Positions 12,744 through 19,002 of a DNA stretch of 19,002 nucleotides are shown here, one piece after another; the first letter of the stretch is position 1, and each line of letters starts with the position of its first letter. A program made the translations under genes and the position numbers. The notes below the pieces were generated by a model, which worked only from the letters and a program-made list of their open reading frames with translations, had not been told where the DNA came from and did no database searches. The DNA comes from Paracoccus denitrificans (lineage in GTDB: Bacteria > Pseudomonadota > Alphaproteobacteria > Rhodobacterales > Rhodobacteraceae), in the NCBI GenBank assembly GCA_005768755.1, contig VAFL01000029.1:1-19002 (forward strand). The letters are read 5' to 3'.

Positions 12744-15318
12744 AACCAGCGCCGGCACGCGGCGCTTTACCGACCTGCCGGCGGTGCTGGGGGCGGACCT
12801 GCCGCGCCTGCCGCATGTCCTGCGCCTGCTGGCCGAAAACCACCTGCGCGCGACCGGCGAAAGCGGGCCTTTGGTGCAGGCGCTGACCGATTGGCTGAAC
12901 GGCCGCGCCAGCGATTTTGAGTTCAGCTTTCGCCCGAACCGCTTGCTGATGCATGACACGACCTGCACCCCGGCGCTTGCCGATATCGCCGGCCTGCGCG
13001 ACGCCGTGGCCGAGGCCGGGGGCGATCCGCGCCTGCTTACCCCGCAATTGCCGGTCGAGGTCTCGGTCGATCATTCGCTGGCGGTGGATATCTACGGCTC
13101 GCCCGCCGCCCTTGCCCGCAATTCCGCCAACGAGATCGCCCGCAACCGCGAACGTTACGGCTTCATGAAATGGGCCTCGGCGAACCTCTCGGGCGTGCAT
13201 GTGAACCCGCCGGGAACCGGGATCATGCATACGATCAACCTCGAACAGCTGGCGACGGTGCTGGAGCTGAACCCGGACGGCCAGGCCCATCCCGACATGC
13301 TTCTGGGCACCGACAGCCACACCCCGATGATCAACGGCATCGGCGTGATGGGTTGGGGGATCGGCGGGCTGGAGGCCGAAAGCGTGATGTTCGGGCAGGC
13401 GGCCTCGCTGGCCATGCCGGGCGTTGTCGGTGTACGGCTGACCGGAGCGCTGCCGGCGGGGGTGCTGGCCACCGATCTGGCGCTGGAGGTCACGCATCAG
13501 TTGCGCCGGCTTGGCGTCACAAGCGATTTCGTCGAGTTCTACGGGCCGGGCGTTTCGACCCTGACAGCGGACGAACGCGCGGTGATCGCCAATATGGCGC
13601 CGGAATACGGCGCCTCGACCGGGTTCTTTCCGGTGGATGCGCAGACCGTCGCCTATCTCGCCCGGACCGGGCGACCCGCCGCGCTGACCGAGGCCATCGA
13701 GCCGGTCTTCCGCGTCATGGGCCTGTGGTTCGACCCCGAGGCCACCCCGCATTTCGATCGCCAGATCAGGATCGATCTGTCCGCCCTGACTCCGCTGATC
13801 GCCGGCCCCCGCCGGCCGCAGGACCGGACCGCGCCGGGGCAGGCGGCGGCAGAGATCGAAACCGCCCTTGGTCGCCAACTGAACCCCGCGCAGCCGGGCA
13901 TCCCCGACGGTGCGGTCGGCGTGGCGGCGATCACCAGTTGCACCAATACCTCGGACCCGCGGCTGCTGATCGCGGCCGGGTTGCTCGCGCGCAAGGCGCG
14001 GGCGCTTGGGCTGGCTGCCGCGCCCTGGGTCAAGACCTCGCTCGCGCCCGGCTCGCCCTCGGCCCGGGCCTATCTGGACCGCGCGGGGCTGTTGGGGGAT
14101 CTGGCCGCGATGGGTTTCGACATCGTCGGCTTCGGCTGCACCACCTGCATCGGCAATTCCGGCCCGCTGCCGCCCGAGATCGAGGCGGCGCTGAGCGACG
14201 GCAAGGCGATCTGCGCCGTCCTGTCGGGCAATCGCAATTTCCCCGGCCGGGTGCATCCGAAGCTGGATCTCGGCTATCTCGCCTCGCCGCCGCTGGTCAT
14301 TGCCTATGCGATCAAGGGCGATGTGCATGGCGATATTCTGACCGATCCCTTGGGGCAGGACGGGCAGGGCAGGCCGGTCGCGCTGGTGGACCTGTGGCCC
14401 AGCCAGGCCGAAATCGACGAGGCCATGACGGCGGGCTTTCGCGCCGATGATGTGCGGGGTGCCTTTGCCAAGGCCGCCAACCCGGAATGGCAGCAGATCG
14501 AGGCCGCTCACAGCGCGCGTTTCCCTTGGGACCCGGCGTCGCGCAATTTGCGGCGCCCGAAATTCGCCTCGGCCGACGAAAAGTGCCGGCTGGGCCGTTA
14601 CAGCGCCCAGCCCTTGCTGGTGCTGGGCGACGACATGACCACCGATCATATCTCGCCCGCCGGCTGGATCGACCCCGACAGCGAGGCCGGCAAATGGCTG
14701 GTCGAGCGCGGTGGCGATCCCAGGGACCTGAACGTCTATGCCGCCTATCGCGGCAATTGGGAGGTGATGCTGCGCGGGTTGTTCACCAACCGGTTGGCGC
14801 GGAATTACCTGGGTGATGACCTGCCGCCGTCATGGACGGTCCTGCAGGACGGCACGCGCCTGCCCGCATGGCAGGCCGCCGAACGGCTGGCGGCAGAGGG
14901 CCAGCCGGTGATCCTGCTGGCCGGAGAGCGTTATGGCATGGGCTCCAGCCGTGATTGGGCCGCCAAGGGCGCGGCGCTGCTGGGCGCGCGGGCGGTGATC
15001 GCGCGCAGCTTCGAGCGCATCCACCGCACCAACCTGATCGGCATGGGCGTGCTGCCGATCAGGATCGCGGACGGCTTCATCCCCGAGAACGCCGCCATCA
15101 CCCCAACCGACCGCTTCGGGATCGACGTGCCCCCCGAGGCCCTGACCCCGAACATGGCGCTGACCGTGACCCGCGTCACGCCGGACGGGCGGCGCGAGGA
15201 AATTGCCTGCCACGCCGCCGTCGAAACCGCGCAGGAGGTCGGCTTGCTGCGTCATGGCGGGGTGCTTTCGGCGATCCTCGCCCGGACGCTGTCACATAGC
15301 AACGGAGACGTATCATGA
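12721..15318 (+). CDS. Aconitase-family hydro-lyase (AcnA type) with altered substrate pocket
   Basis: This 865-residue, full-length, AcnA-type 4Fe-4S hydro-lyase has cluster ligands Cys407 (S-C-T-N-T-S), Cys473 and Cys476 (G-C-T-T-C-I-G-N-S-G), G-T-D-S-H (196-200), Arg505 and Arg510 (S-G-N-R-N-F-P-G-R), and the swivel-domain motif G-S-S-R-D-W (741-746). Two regions differ from AcnA consensus as I know it. M-Q-D-F-T-G becomes M-H-D-T-T-C at 77-82, putting His78 in place of the substrate-binding Gln, and S-R-R-G-N becomes A-Y-R-G-N at 675-679. Fold and cluster are intact, so it should dehydrate and rehydrate a hydroxy-carboxylate, but probably not citrate. It may feed the beta-decarboxylating dehydrogenase. 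Stop and ldh start overlap (ATGA). Confidence 0.88.
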   Translation: MIPQAQLETSAGTRRFTDLPAVLGADLPRLPHVLRLLAENHLRATGESGPLVQALTDWLNGRASDFEFSFRPNRLLMHDTTCTPALADIAGLRDAVAEAGGDPRLLTPQLPVEVSVDHSLAVDIYGSPAALARNSANEIARNRERYGFMKWASANLSGVHVNPPGTGIMHTINLEQLATVLELNPDGQAHPDMLLGTDSHTPMINGIGVMGWGIGGLEAESVMFGQAASLAMPGVVGVRLTGALPAGVLATDLALEVTHQLRRLGVTSDFVEFYGPGVSTLTADERAVIANMAPEYGASTGFFPVDAQTVAYLARTGRPAALTEAIEPVFRVMGLWFDPEATPHFDRQIRIDLSALTPLIAGPRRPQDRTAPGQAAAEIETALGRQLNPAQPGIPDGAVGVAAITSCTNTSDPRLLIAAGLLARKARALGLAAAPWVKTSLAPGSPSARAYLDRAGLLGDLAAMGFDIVGFGCTTCIGNSGPLPPEIEAALSDGKAICAVLSGNRNFPGRVHPKLDLGYLASPPLVIAYAIKGDVHGDILTDPLGQDGQGRPVALVDLWPSQAEIDEAMTAGFRADDVRGAFAKAANPEWQQIEAAHSARFPWDPASRNLRRPKFASADEKCRLGRYSAQPLLVLGDDMTTDHISPAGWIDPDSEAGKWLVERGGDPRDLNVYAAYRGNWEVMLRGLFTNRLARNYLGDDLPPSWTVLQDGTRLPAWQAAERLAAEGQPVILLAGERYGMGSSRDWAAKGAALLGARAVIARSFERIHRTNLIGMGVLPIRIADGFIPENAAITPTDRFGIDVPPEALTPNMALTVTRVTPDGRREEIACHAAVETAQEVGLLRHGGVLSAILARTLSHSNGDVS

Positions 15319-16376
15319 GCACGATCAACCATACCGCACACGAACTGGAACGCTTCGCCGCCGCCGTCTTCGCCGCGGCCGGCCTGTCCACCGATGACGC
15401 CGCAATCATCGGGCGCGATCTGGTCAAGGCCAATCTGCGCGGGCTCGATTCGCATGGCATCTCGCGGATGCCGATGTATCTGGAGCGGCTGCGGCGCGGG
15501 CTGGTGAACCCGCGCCCCGCGATCCGGGTCGAGCAGGTGGCCGGCGCTGTTTCCAGCGTCGACGGCGACAATGCGATGGGTTTTCTGCCCTCGCATATTG
15601 CCATGGACGAGGCGATGCGACTGGCCGAAAGCGCCGGGATCGGGCTGGTCGGGGTGCGCAACTCGACCCATTTTGGCATGGGCGCGCTGTATGTGCTTCA
15701 GGCGCTGGAGCGCGGCTTCGTCTCGATGGTTTTCACCAATTCGTCGCCGGCCATCGCCATGCATGGCGGGCGCACGGCCTTCCTTGGCGCCAGTCCGATC
15801 GCGGCGGGCGTGCCAGCGGGCCCCAACGGCGCGCCCTTCGTCATGGACATGTCGATGACGGTGATCGCGCGCGGCAAGATCCGGCTGGCGGCGATGCGGG
15901 GCGAACCCATTGCCGAGGGCCTTGCGCTGGATGTCGAAGGCCGCCCCACCACCGATGCGCAGGCCGCCTTCGAGGGGGTCTGCCTGCCCTTCGGCGGCAT
16001 CAAGGGCTCGGTCCTTGGCACGATGATGGACCTGATGGCCGGGGCGCTGACCGGGGCGAATTACGGCGGCGATGTGAAAAGCCTCTATTTCGACCATTCC
16101 GGCCCGCAGAATGTCGGCCACCTGTTCTTCGCCATCCGCCCCGACCTGTTCATGCCGCTGAGCGATTTCGACGGCCGGATGGACGCATTCCACAGCCGTA
16201 TCAAAACCTTGCCGCGTGCCGCCGGCGTGGAGGAAATCCTGATGCCCGGCGAGCCCGAGGCGAGGACCGAGGCCCGCCGTCGCGCCGAAGGCATCCCGGT
16301 CACCGACAATGTCATCGCCGATCTGAAAAAGCTGGGCGCCGAGTATGGCGTCAGCTTCCCGTCCATGGCGGGCTGA
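15315..16376 (+). CDS. Ldh/malate dehydrogenase type-2 family oxidoreductase
   Basis: This 353-residue enzyme of the non-Rossmann NAD(P)H-dependent family includes sulfolactate, ureidoglycolate, 2,3-diketogulonate and type-2 malate/lactate dehydrogenases. Motifs are D-S-H-G (45-48), N-S-T-H-F-G with the catalytic His119, M-D-M-S-M-T-V-I-A-R-G-K-I (177-189) for the cofactor, and F-G-G-I-K-G-S (226-232). It should interconvert a 2-hydroxy acid and a 2-oxo acid. Directly upstream of otnI, the natural guess is oxidation of a tetronate to 2-oxo-tetronate, a step that known pathways give to unrelated LtnD or DenD enzymes. GGAGA precedes the ATG, which overlaps the aconitase stop. The next gene starts 3 bp after its stop. 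Confidence 0.88.
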   Translation: MSTINHTAHELERFAAAVFAAAGLSTDDAAIIGRDLVKANLRGLDSHGISRMPMYLERLRRGLVNPRPAIRVEQVAGAVSSVDGDNAMGFLPSHIAMDEAMRLAESAGIGLVGVRNSTHFGMGALYVLQALERGFVSMVFTNSSPAIAMHGGRTAFLGASPIAAGVPAGPNGAPFVMDMSMTVIARGKIRLAAMRGEPIAEGLALDVEGRPTTDAQAAFEGVCLPFGGIKGSVLGTMMDLMAGALTGANYGGDVKSLYFDHSGPQNVGHLFFAIRPDLFMPLSDFDGRMDAFHSRIKTLPRAAGVEEILMPGEPEARTEARRRAEGIPVTDNVIADLKKLGAEYGVSFPSMAG

Positions 16377-16379
16377 CGG

Positions 16380-17147
16380 ATGCCGCGCTTCTCGGCCCAT
16401 CTGGGCTACATGTTCACCGAATTGCCGCTGGAACGGCGTTTTGCTGCGGCGGCAGAGGCGGGTTTCGCGGATGTCGAACATCCCGCGCCCTTCGCGCTGC
16501 CGGCCGCGCGCTGCCGGGTGCTGCTGGCGGAAAACGGGCTGAGCATGGTCCAGATCAGTTCCGGCAGCGGCGCCGCTGGGCAAAAGGGGCTGGCCGCCTT
16601 GCCCGGCCATGAGCAGGCCTTTCGCGACGACCTGCTGCGGGCGCTGGATTACGCTGAGGAGATCGGCTGCCCGCTGCTGCATCCCATGGCCGGGATCGCG
16701 GTGCCGGACCAGAACGGTGCCGTCTGGTCCGAAAATATCGCTTTTGCGATGGAGGCCGCAGGGAACTGCCCGGTCGCGATCTTCGTCGAGCCGATCAGTC
16801 GCGCCGCTGTGCCGGGCTATTTCTTGCACCGGCTCGATCAATACCTGTTCCTGACCGCACCGATGGACCCCGCGCCGCTGGTGCTGGTCGACAGCTATCA
16901 TGCCGCGATGAATGGCGAGGATGCCGCCGCCTTTATCCGCGCAAACCCGTCGCGGATCGCGCATGTCCATATCGCCGACGCTCCGGGCCGGCACGAGCCG
17001 GGGACGGGCGGTTACGACTTTCGCCCGCTCGATGCCGCGCTGCACGATATCGGCTATCGGGGCGTGATCGGTTGCGAATATCTCCCGGCGGGCGAGACCC
17101 GCGCCGGGCTGTCATGGCGTGTGGGCTGGCCTCAAACGGGGCGCTAG
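16380..17147 (+). CDS. otnI: Hydroxypyruvate isomerase family, 2-oxo-tetronate isomerase OtnI-like
   Basis: This 255-residue TIM barrel of the xylose-isomerase-like superfamily begins with F-S-A-H-L-G-Y-M-F-T-E-L-P, the Hyi/OtnI signature. Metal ligands appear as Glu137 (V-E-P-I), Asp171 (V-D-S-Y-H), His197 in H-V-H-I-A-D (Gln in most relatives) and Glu233 (G-C-E-Y). The loop G-R-H-E-P-G-T-G (203-210) is diagnostic. It should isomerise 2-oxo-tetronate to 3-oxo-tetronate, the OtnK substrate; hydroxypyruvate isomerase activity is the alternative. It is the last gene of the plus-strand operon. Its TAG stop shares the palindrome CTAG (17144-17147) with the convergent solute-binding gene. Confidence 0.87.
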   Translation: MPRFSAHLGYMFTELPLERRFAAAAEAGFADVEHPAPFALPAARCRVLLAENGLSMVQISSGSGAAGQKGLAALPGHEQAFRDDLLRALDYAEEIGCPLLHPMAGIAVPDQNGAVWSENIAFAMEAAGNCPVAIFVEPISRAAVPGYFLHRLDQYLFLTAPMDPAPLVLVDSYHAAMNGEDAAAFIRANPSRIAHVHIADAPGRHEPGTGGYDFRPLDAALHDIGYRGVIGCEYLPAGETRAGLSWRVGWPQTGR

Positions 17148-17872
17148 TCCGGCACGATCGCGCAATCGCGCGCGACGCCATATGCCTGCAGGATATCGGC
17201 GACCCGGCCGCGGTGCAGTGCCTCGTCAAGGAAATCTGCCAGCGCGGCAGAGGCTGCGGGGCGCCCCTGCGGCATCGCCATGGCCTGCCGGATTTCCATG
17301 AAGGGCGGCTGCAAAACGCGGCTGCCGGGGCGCTTTTGGGCCTCGCCCTCCATGGCCTGTCGGATGCCGGCGATGGCCGCGACCTCACCTCGGTCGAGCG
17401 CGCCAAGGGCGGCGAAGATATCCTCGAACATCACCAGATTCTCCGCGCCGGGCTTGCGTTGCAGCGTCAGCGAATAGGCGCTGCCCTTGACCGAGCCGAC
17501 CGGCAGGCCAAGGGCCACCAACGCGCCCGCATCCGCCGCTGTGCAGGAGGCGCTGGCCAGATAACAGCCCTCGATCCGAACATAGGGCGCGGTGAAGGCG
17601 ATGGTTTTCGCGCGCCCGGGGTCGACGGCCAGGAAGCAGACATCCCAGAGCCCGCTTGTCGCGCTGGAGGAGACATCGACGGCGCGTTCATATTCGACGA
17701 AGTCAAGCGCCGGCCCCAGATGCGCGGCAAGGTCGCGGGCCAGATCGACGCTGATGCCGAAGGGCTTTCCCTTGTCGTCGCGGCCGACCAGGACGCGGTT
17801 GCCATGGTTCAGTGCCACGCGCAGTCGGCCGGTCGGGGCGAATTCGCGGATCAGCTTCGGGACGTCGGTCAT
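17144..17872 (-). CDS. Type-3 solute-binding-like protein without a signal peptide
   Basis: This protein has 242 residues from the ATG at 17872, chosen because AAAGGG lies 9 bases upstream; an in-frame ATG at 17890 adds 6 residues and has no clear ribosome site. The sequence matches the amino-acid ABC transporter binding-protein fold (SBP_bac_3): G-R-L-R-V-A-L-N near the N-terminus, P-F-G-I-S-V-D-L-A-R-D-L-A, and W-D-V-C-F-L-A-V-D-P-x-R. No hydrophobic leader precedes the domain with either start and no permease or ATPase gene is nearby, so it is probably cytoplasmic. It may be a ligand-binding protein or an enzyme on this fold, as in cyclohexadienyl dehydratase. It converges with otnI. Confidence 0.82.
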   Translation of the reverse strand: MTDVPKLIREFAPTGRLRVALNHGNRVLVGRDDKGKPFGISVDLARDLAAHLGPALDFVEYERAVDVSSSATSGLWDVCFLAVDPGRAKTIAFTAPYVRIEGCYLASASCTAADAGALVALGLPVGSVKGSAYSLTLQRKPGAENLVMFEDIFAALGALDRGEVAAIAGIRQAMEGEAQKRPGSRVLQPPFMEIRQAMAMPQGRPAASAALADFLDEALHRGRVADILQAYGVARDCAIVPD

Positions 17873-18127
17873 CGTGGCCAGCCCTTTCATCGATCATGCG
17901 GCGCGCGCGGGCAATGCTCGTCTGCGACGTGATAATCTTTGTTGCATCAAAAAGCCAATATAGAAATATCCGTCGCGACAATCGTGATGCAAGCCGAATC
18001 CGGTCGGGACAGGTTCAGGGGCGGGTGTAGACACGATTTTTTTTTTCCGTTTCAACGAGGCATTCCGTGATGCGCTTTCACGGACGGGGCGGATACTTCT
18101 GTGCATTGCGAGGCTTCAAGCTGATGG

Positions 18128-18165
18128 AAATATTCGGTTAATATATTGAAATAAAACGAATATTT
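18128..18165. promoter_or_regulatory. Candidate operator: 9-bp inverted repeat upstream of the lactonase gene
   Basis: AAATATTCG at 18128-18136 and its exact reverse complement CGAATATTT at 18157-18165 flank 20 AT-rich bases. The arms' centres are about 29 bp apart, close to three helical turns, which suits a dimer or dimer-of-dimers regulator. It lies about 75 bp upstream of the -35 box. Which regulator binds is unknown; the GntR and IclR proteins of this locus are the obvious candidates. Confidence 0.45.
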
Positions 18166-18240
18166 TATCCTGTTGACCTGCTTTTGCTCACCCTTCGCGA
18201 ACAAGCCTTGGCAGCACAGTAGCCGCGCGGGGATAACCTG

Positions 18241-18269
18241 TTGATCGACTCATTAATAGGATTTATAAG
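18241..18269 (+). promoter_or_regulatory. Probable sigma70-type promoter of the lactonase gene
   Basis: The -35 is TTGATC (18241-18246) and the -10 is TATAAG (18264-18269), with an exact 17-bp spacer. Transcription would start near 18276, leaving a leader of about 19 bases before the ATG at 18295. It is the best promoter-like match I found in the window, supported by the AT-rich surroundings. Confidence 0.55.
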
Positions 18270-18294
18270 TATAAAAATACAAATCGGGATCGCC

Positions 18295-18822
18295 ATGCTT
18301 TTTGCGCCGCCACGCGAGCTGACCGCCGAGGTCTTTGCCACCGTGCCGACCGAGCTGGCGCCCAGAACCCAATCGGGCTGGGCCCGCGTCCAGCATCCGG
18401 GCAAGCAGTTCCGCGCCTTTCTCGAGGGGCCGTCTTTTGACCGCGACGGCAATCTTTATTGCGTGGACATCTGCCATGGCCGGATCCTGAAATGCGACGC
18501 GCAGGGCAATTTCTCGGTCGCTGCGGATTATGACGGTGAGCCGAACGGCCTGAAGATCCACCGCGACGGCCGAATCTTCATCGCCGATCACGCCCATGGG
18601 CTGATGGTCATGGACCCGGAGACTGGCCGGGTCGAGCCGTTCCTGAGCCGTCCCGGGCTCGAGCGTTTCCATGGGCTGAACGACCTGCATTTCGCCGCCA
18701 ATGGCGACCTTTATTTCACCGATCAGGGCCAGAGCGGGCTGCACGCCCCTTACGGCCGGCTGTTCCGGCTGGACGCCGGCGGGCGGCTGGCATGGCAGAC
18801 GGCTGCCCAGAGTTGGTCATAG
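18295..18822 (+). pseudogene. SMP-30/gluconolactonase family gene, 3'-truncated
   Basis: From the ATG at 18295, 175 residues are read before a TAG stop. The first about 166 residues match the SMP-30 beta-propeller: metal ligand Glu44 (L-E-G-P-S-F), Asn84 (E-P-N-G-L), Asn129 (G-L-N-D-L), and blade repeats D-x-x-G-N-L-Y and A-x-G-D-L-Y-F-T-D. Family members run about 290-300 residues; the last metal-binding Asp and the remaining blades are absent. The tail after G-G-R-L-A-W (Q-T-A-A-Q-S-W-S) does not look like the family, so the breakpoint is near 18793. The intact gene would hydrolyse a sugar-acid lactone. The remnant should be inactive. The IS end begins 83 bp after the stop. Confidence 0.78.
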
Positions 18823-18876
18823 GTTCGCGCGGCCGCTTTCCGACCCAAATGTTCGGCTGAGTGCGATTCTGGTAGA

Positions 18877-18893
18877 TCTATCGATCCGATAGA
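18877..18893. repeat. 17-bp perfect palindrome beside the right IS end
   Basis: TCTATCG-ATC-CGATAGA is a perfect 7-bp inverted repeat with a 3-base centre, ending 11 bp before the IS tip. It lies in the short unassigned stretch (18823-18904) between the truncated lactonase and the IS. It could be an operator brought in with foreign DNA or a structured site; nothing identifies it. Confidence 0.6.
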
Positions 18894-18904
18894 AAGGCGG
18901 GCTG

Positions 18905-19002
18905 TGATCAGCCCCACCTGAGTGGTCCAGTTTGATTGTTAGTGCATGACCGGCGCACGGTCCATCGCTACGATGGTTTCCGGGGCCGGTGGGCGATAGC
19001 CC
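18905..19002 (-). mobile_element. 3' end of an IS3-type insertion sequence, right copy, inverted
   Basis: The tip TGATCAGCCCCACCTGAGTG begins at 18905 and leads into the minus-strand end of the transposase gene. Both copies present the same (transposase 3') end to the interior. A single IS on a circular molecule could not give this, because it would show one left and one right end. At least two inverted copies must therefore flank the region, if the sequence is correctly assembled. Confidence 0.75.
18939..19001 (-). CDS. IS3-type transposase, C-terminal fragment (5' truncated by window edge)
   Basis: The same 20 C-terminal codons as at 2-64, on the minus strand, ending with TAA at 18941-18939. 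Everything upstream, including the catalytic core, lies beyond the window. Identity to the left copy over the visible part means that the two elements are recent copies of one another. Confidence 0.7.
   Translation of the reverse strand, partial: GYRPPAPETIVAMDRAPVMH

Larger units (their letters stand above)
17873..18294. other. AT-rich intergenic region with several inverted repeats
   Basis: About 420 bp separate the divergent solute-binding gene (-) and the lactonase remnant (+). I see no convincing gene. It holds TTGCATCA/TGATGCAA (17942-17949, 17985-17992, spacing 35), a run of ten T at 18037-18046, a hairpin TCCGTGA-7-TCACGGA (18064-18084), and a 9-bp perfect repeat AAATATTCG/CGAATATTT (18128-18136, 18157-18165, spacing 20). 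The last stretch to 18294 contains a good promoter. Much of it is clearly AT-richer than the genes, as expected of a two-way control region. Confidence 0.7.
18904..19002 (-). repeat. 99-bp inverted repeat, right arm
   Basis: This is the exact reverse complement of bases 1-99, carrying the same transposase C-terminus and terminal repeat in opposite orientation. Confidence 0.97.

Noticed and set aside
12538..14649. 703-codon open frame antisense to the aconitase gene
   Set aside because: It lies opposite a gene with full family motifs. Its composition (rich in Arg, Gly, Gln, His) is the usual shadow of high-GC codons.
18025..18046. GTGTAGACAC followed by ten T as an intrinsic terminator
   Set aside because: The stem is only 3-4 bp with too small a loop, and no plus-strand gene ends upstream of it.
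17894..18106. 70-codon minus-strand frame in the intergenic region
   Set aside because: Its Lys run comes only from the T10 tract, it has no ribosome site or domain, and it overlaps the likely promoter of the solute-binding gene.
1..19002. tRNA, rRNA, CRISPR array, phage or defence genes
   Set aside because: I found no cloverleaf, rRNA-like stretch, spaced repeat array or relevant protein motif on either strand.

Overview
The window is a GC-rich, tightly packed catabolic locus. Codon use, gene density and families (tripartite tricarboxylate transporter, IclR and GntR regulators) suggest an alphaproteobacterium, most likely of the Rhodobacteraceae/Paracoccus type. That placement is inference; no rRNA or marker gene is present.

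Both ends are the same 99-bp sequence in inverted orientation (1-99 and 18904-19002). Each copy holds the last 20 codons of an IS3-type transposase plus the terminal repeat, with the 3' end of the element pointing inward. About 18.8 kb of metabolic genes therefore lies between two oppositely oriented insertion sequences, the layout of a composite transposon or of an IS-trimmed island. The gene next to each IS looks damaged: a 36-codon fragment coupled to the cupin gene on the left, and a lactonase (SMP-30) gene cut at about 175 residues on the right.

Layout: (1) a minus-strand operon (2930 to 131) with an amidohydrolase of the lactonase/lactone-isomerase type, an aldehyde dehydrogenase, a cupin and the coupled fragment; (2) iclR (+) and gntR (-), which converge on a shared CTAG stop, each divergent from the operon it probably controls; (3) an eleven-gene plus-strand operon (4894-17147): tctC-tctB-tctA, a beta-decarboxylating dehydrogenase, an Asp/Glu-racemase-fold protein, otnK (DUF1537 kinase), otnC (class II aldolase), an AbrB-type membrane protein, an aconitase-family hydro-lyase, an Ldh/Mdh type-2 dehydrogenase and otnI; (4) a convergent minus-strand solute-binding protein with no signal peptide; (5) about 420 bp of AT-rich regulatory DNA; (6) the truncated lactonase.

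Working model (inference): a carboxylic acid is taken up by TctCBA, possibly after lactone opening, and is processed to 2-oxo-tetronate. OtnI, OtnK and OtnC then give 3-oxo-tetronate, its 4-phosphate, and DHAP plus CO2. The Ldh-type enzyme may form 2-oxo-tetronate from a tetronate. Placing an aconitase-family enzyme and an isopropylmalate/isocitrate-type dehydrogenase in the same operon suggests that a branched or hydroxylated di- or tricarboxylate also enters. The aconitase has His where substrate-binding Gln is usual, which suggests a substrate other than citrate. This combination is the best candidate here for an undescribed pathway.
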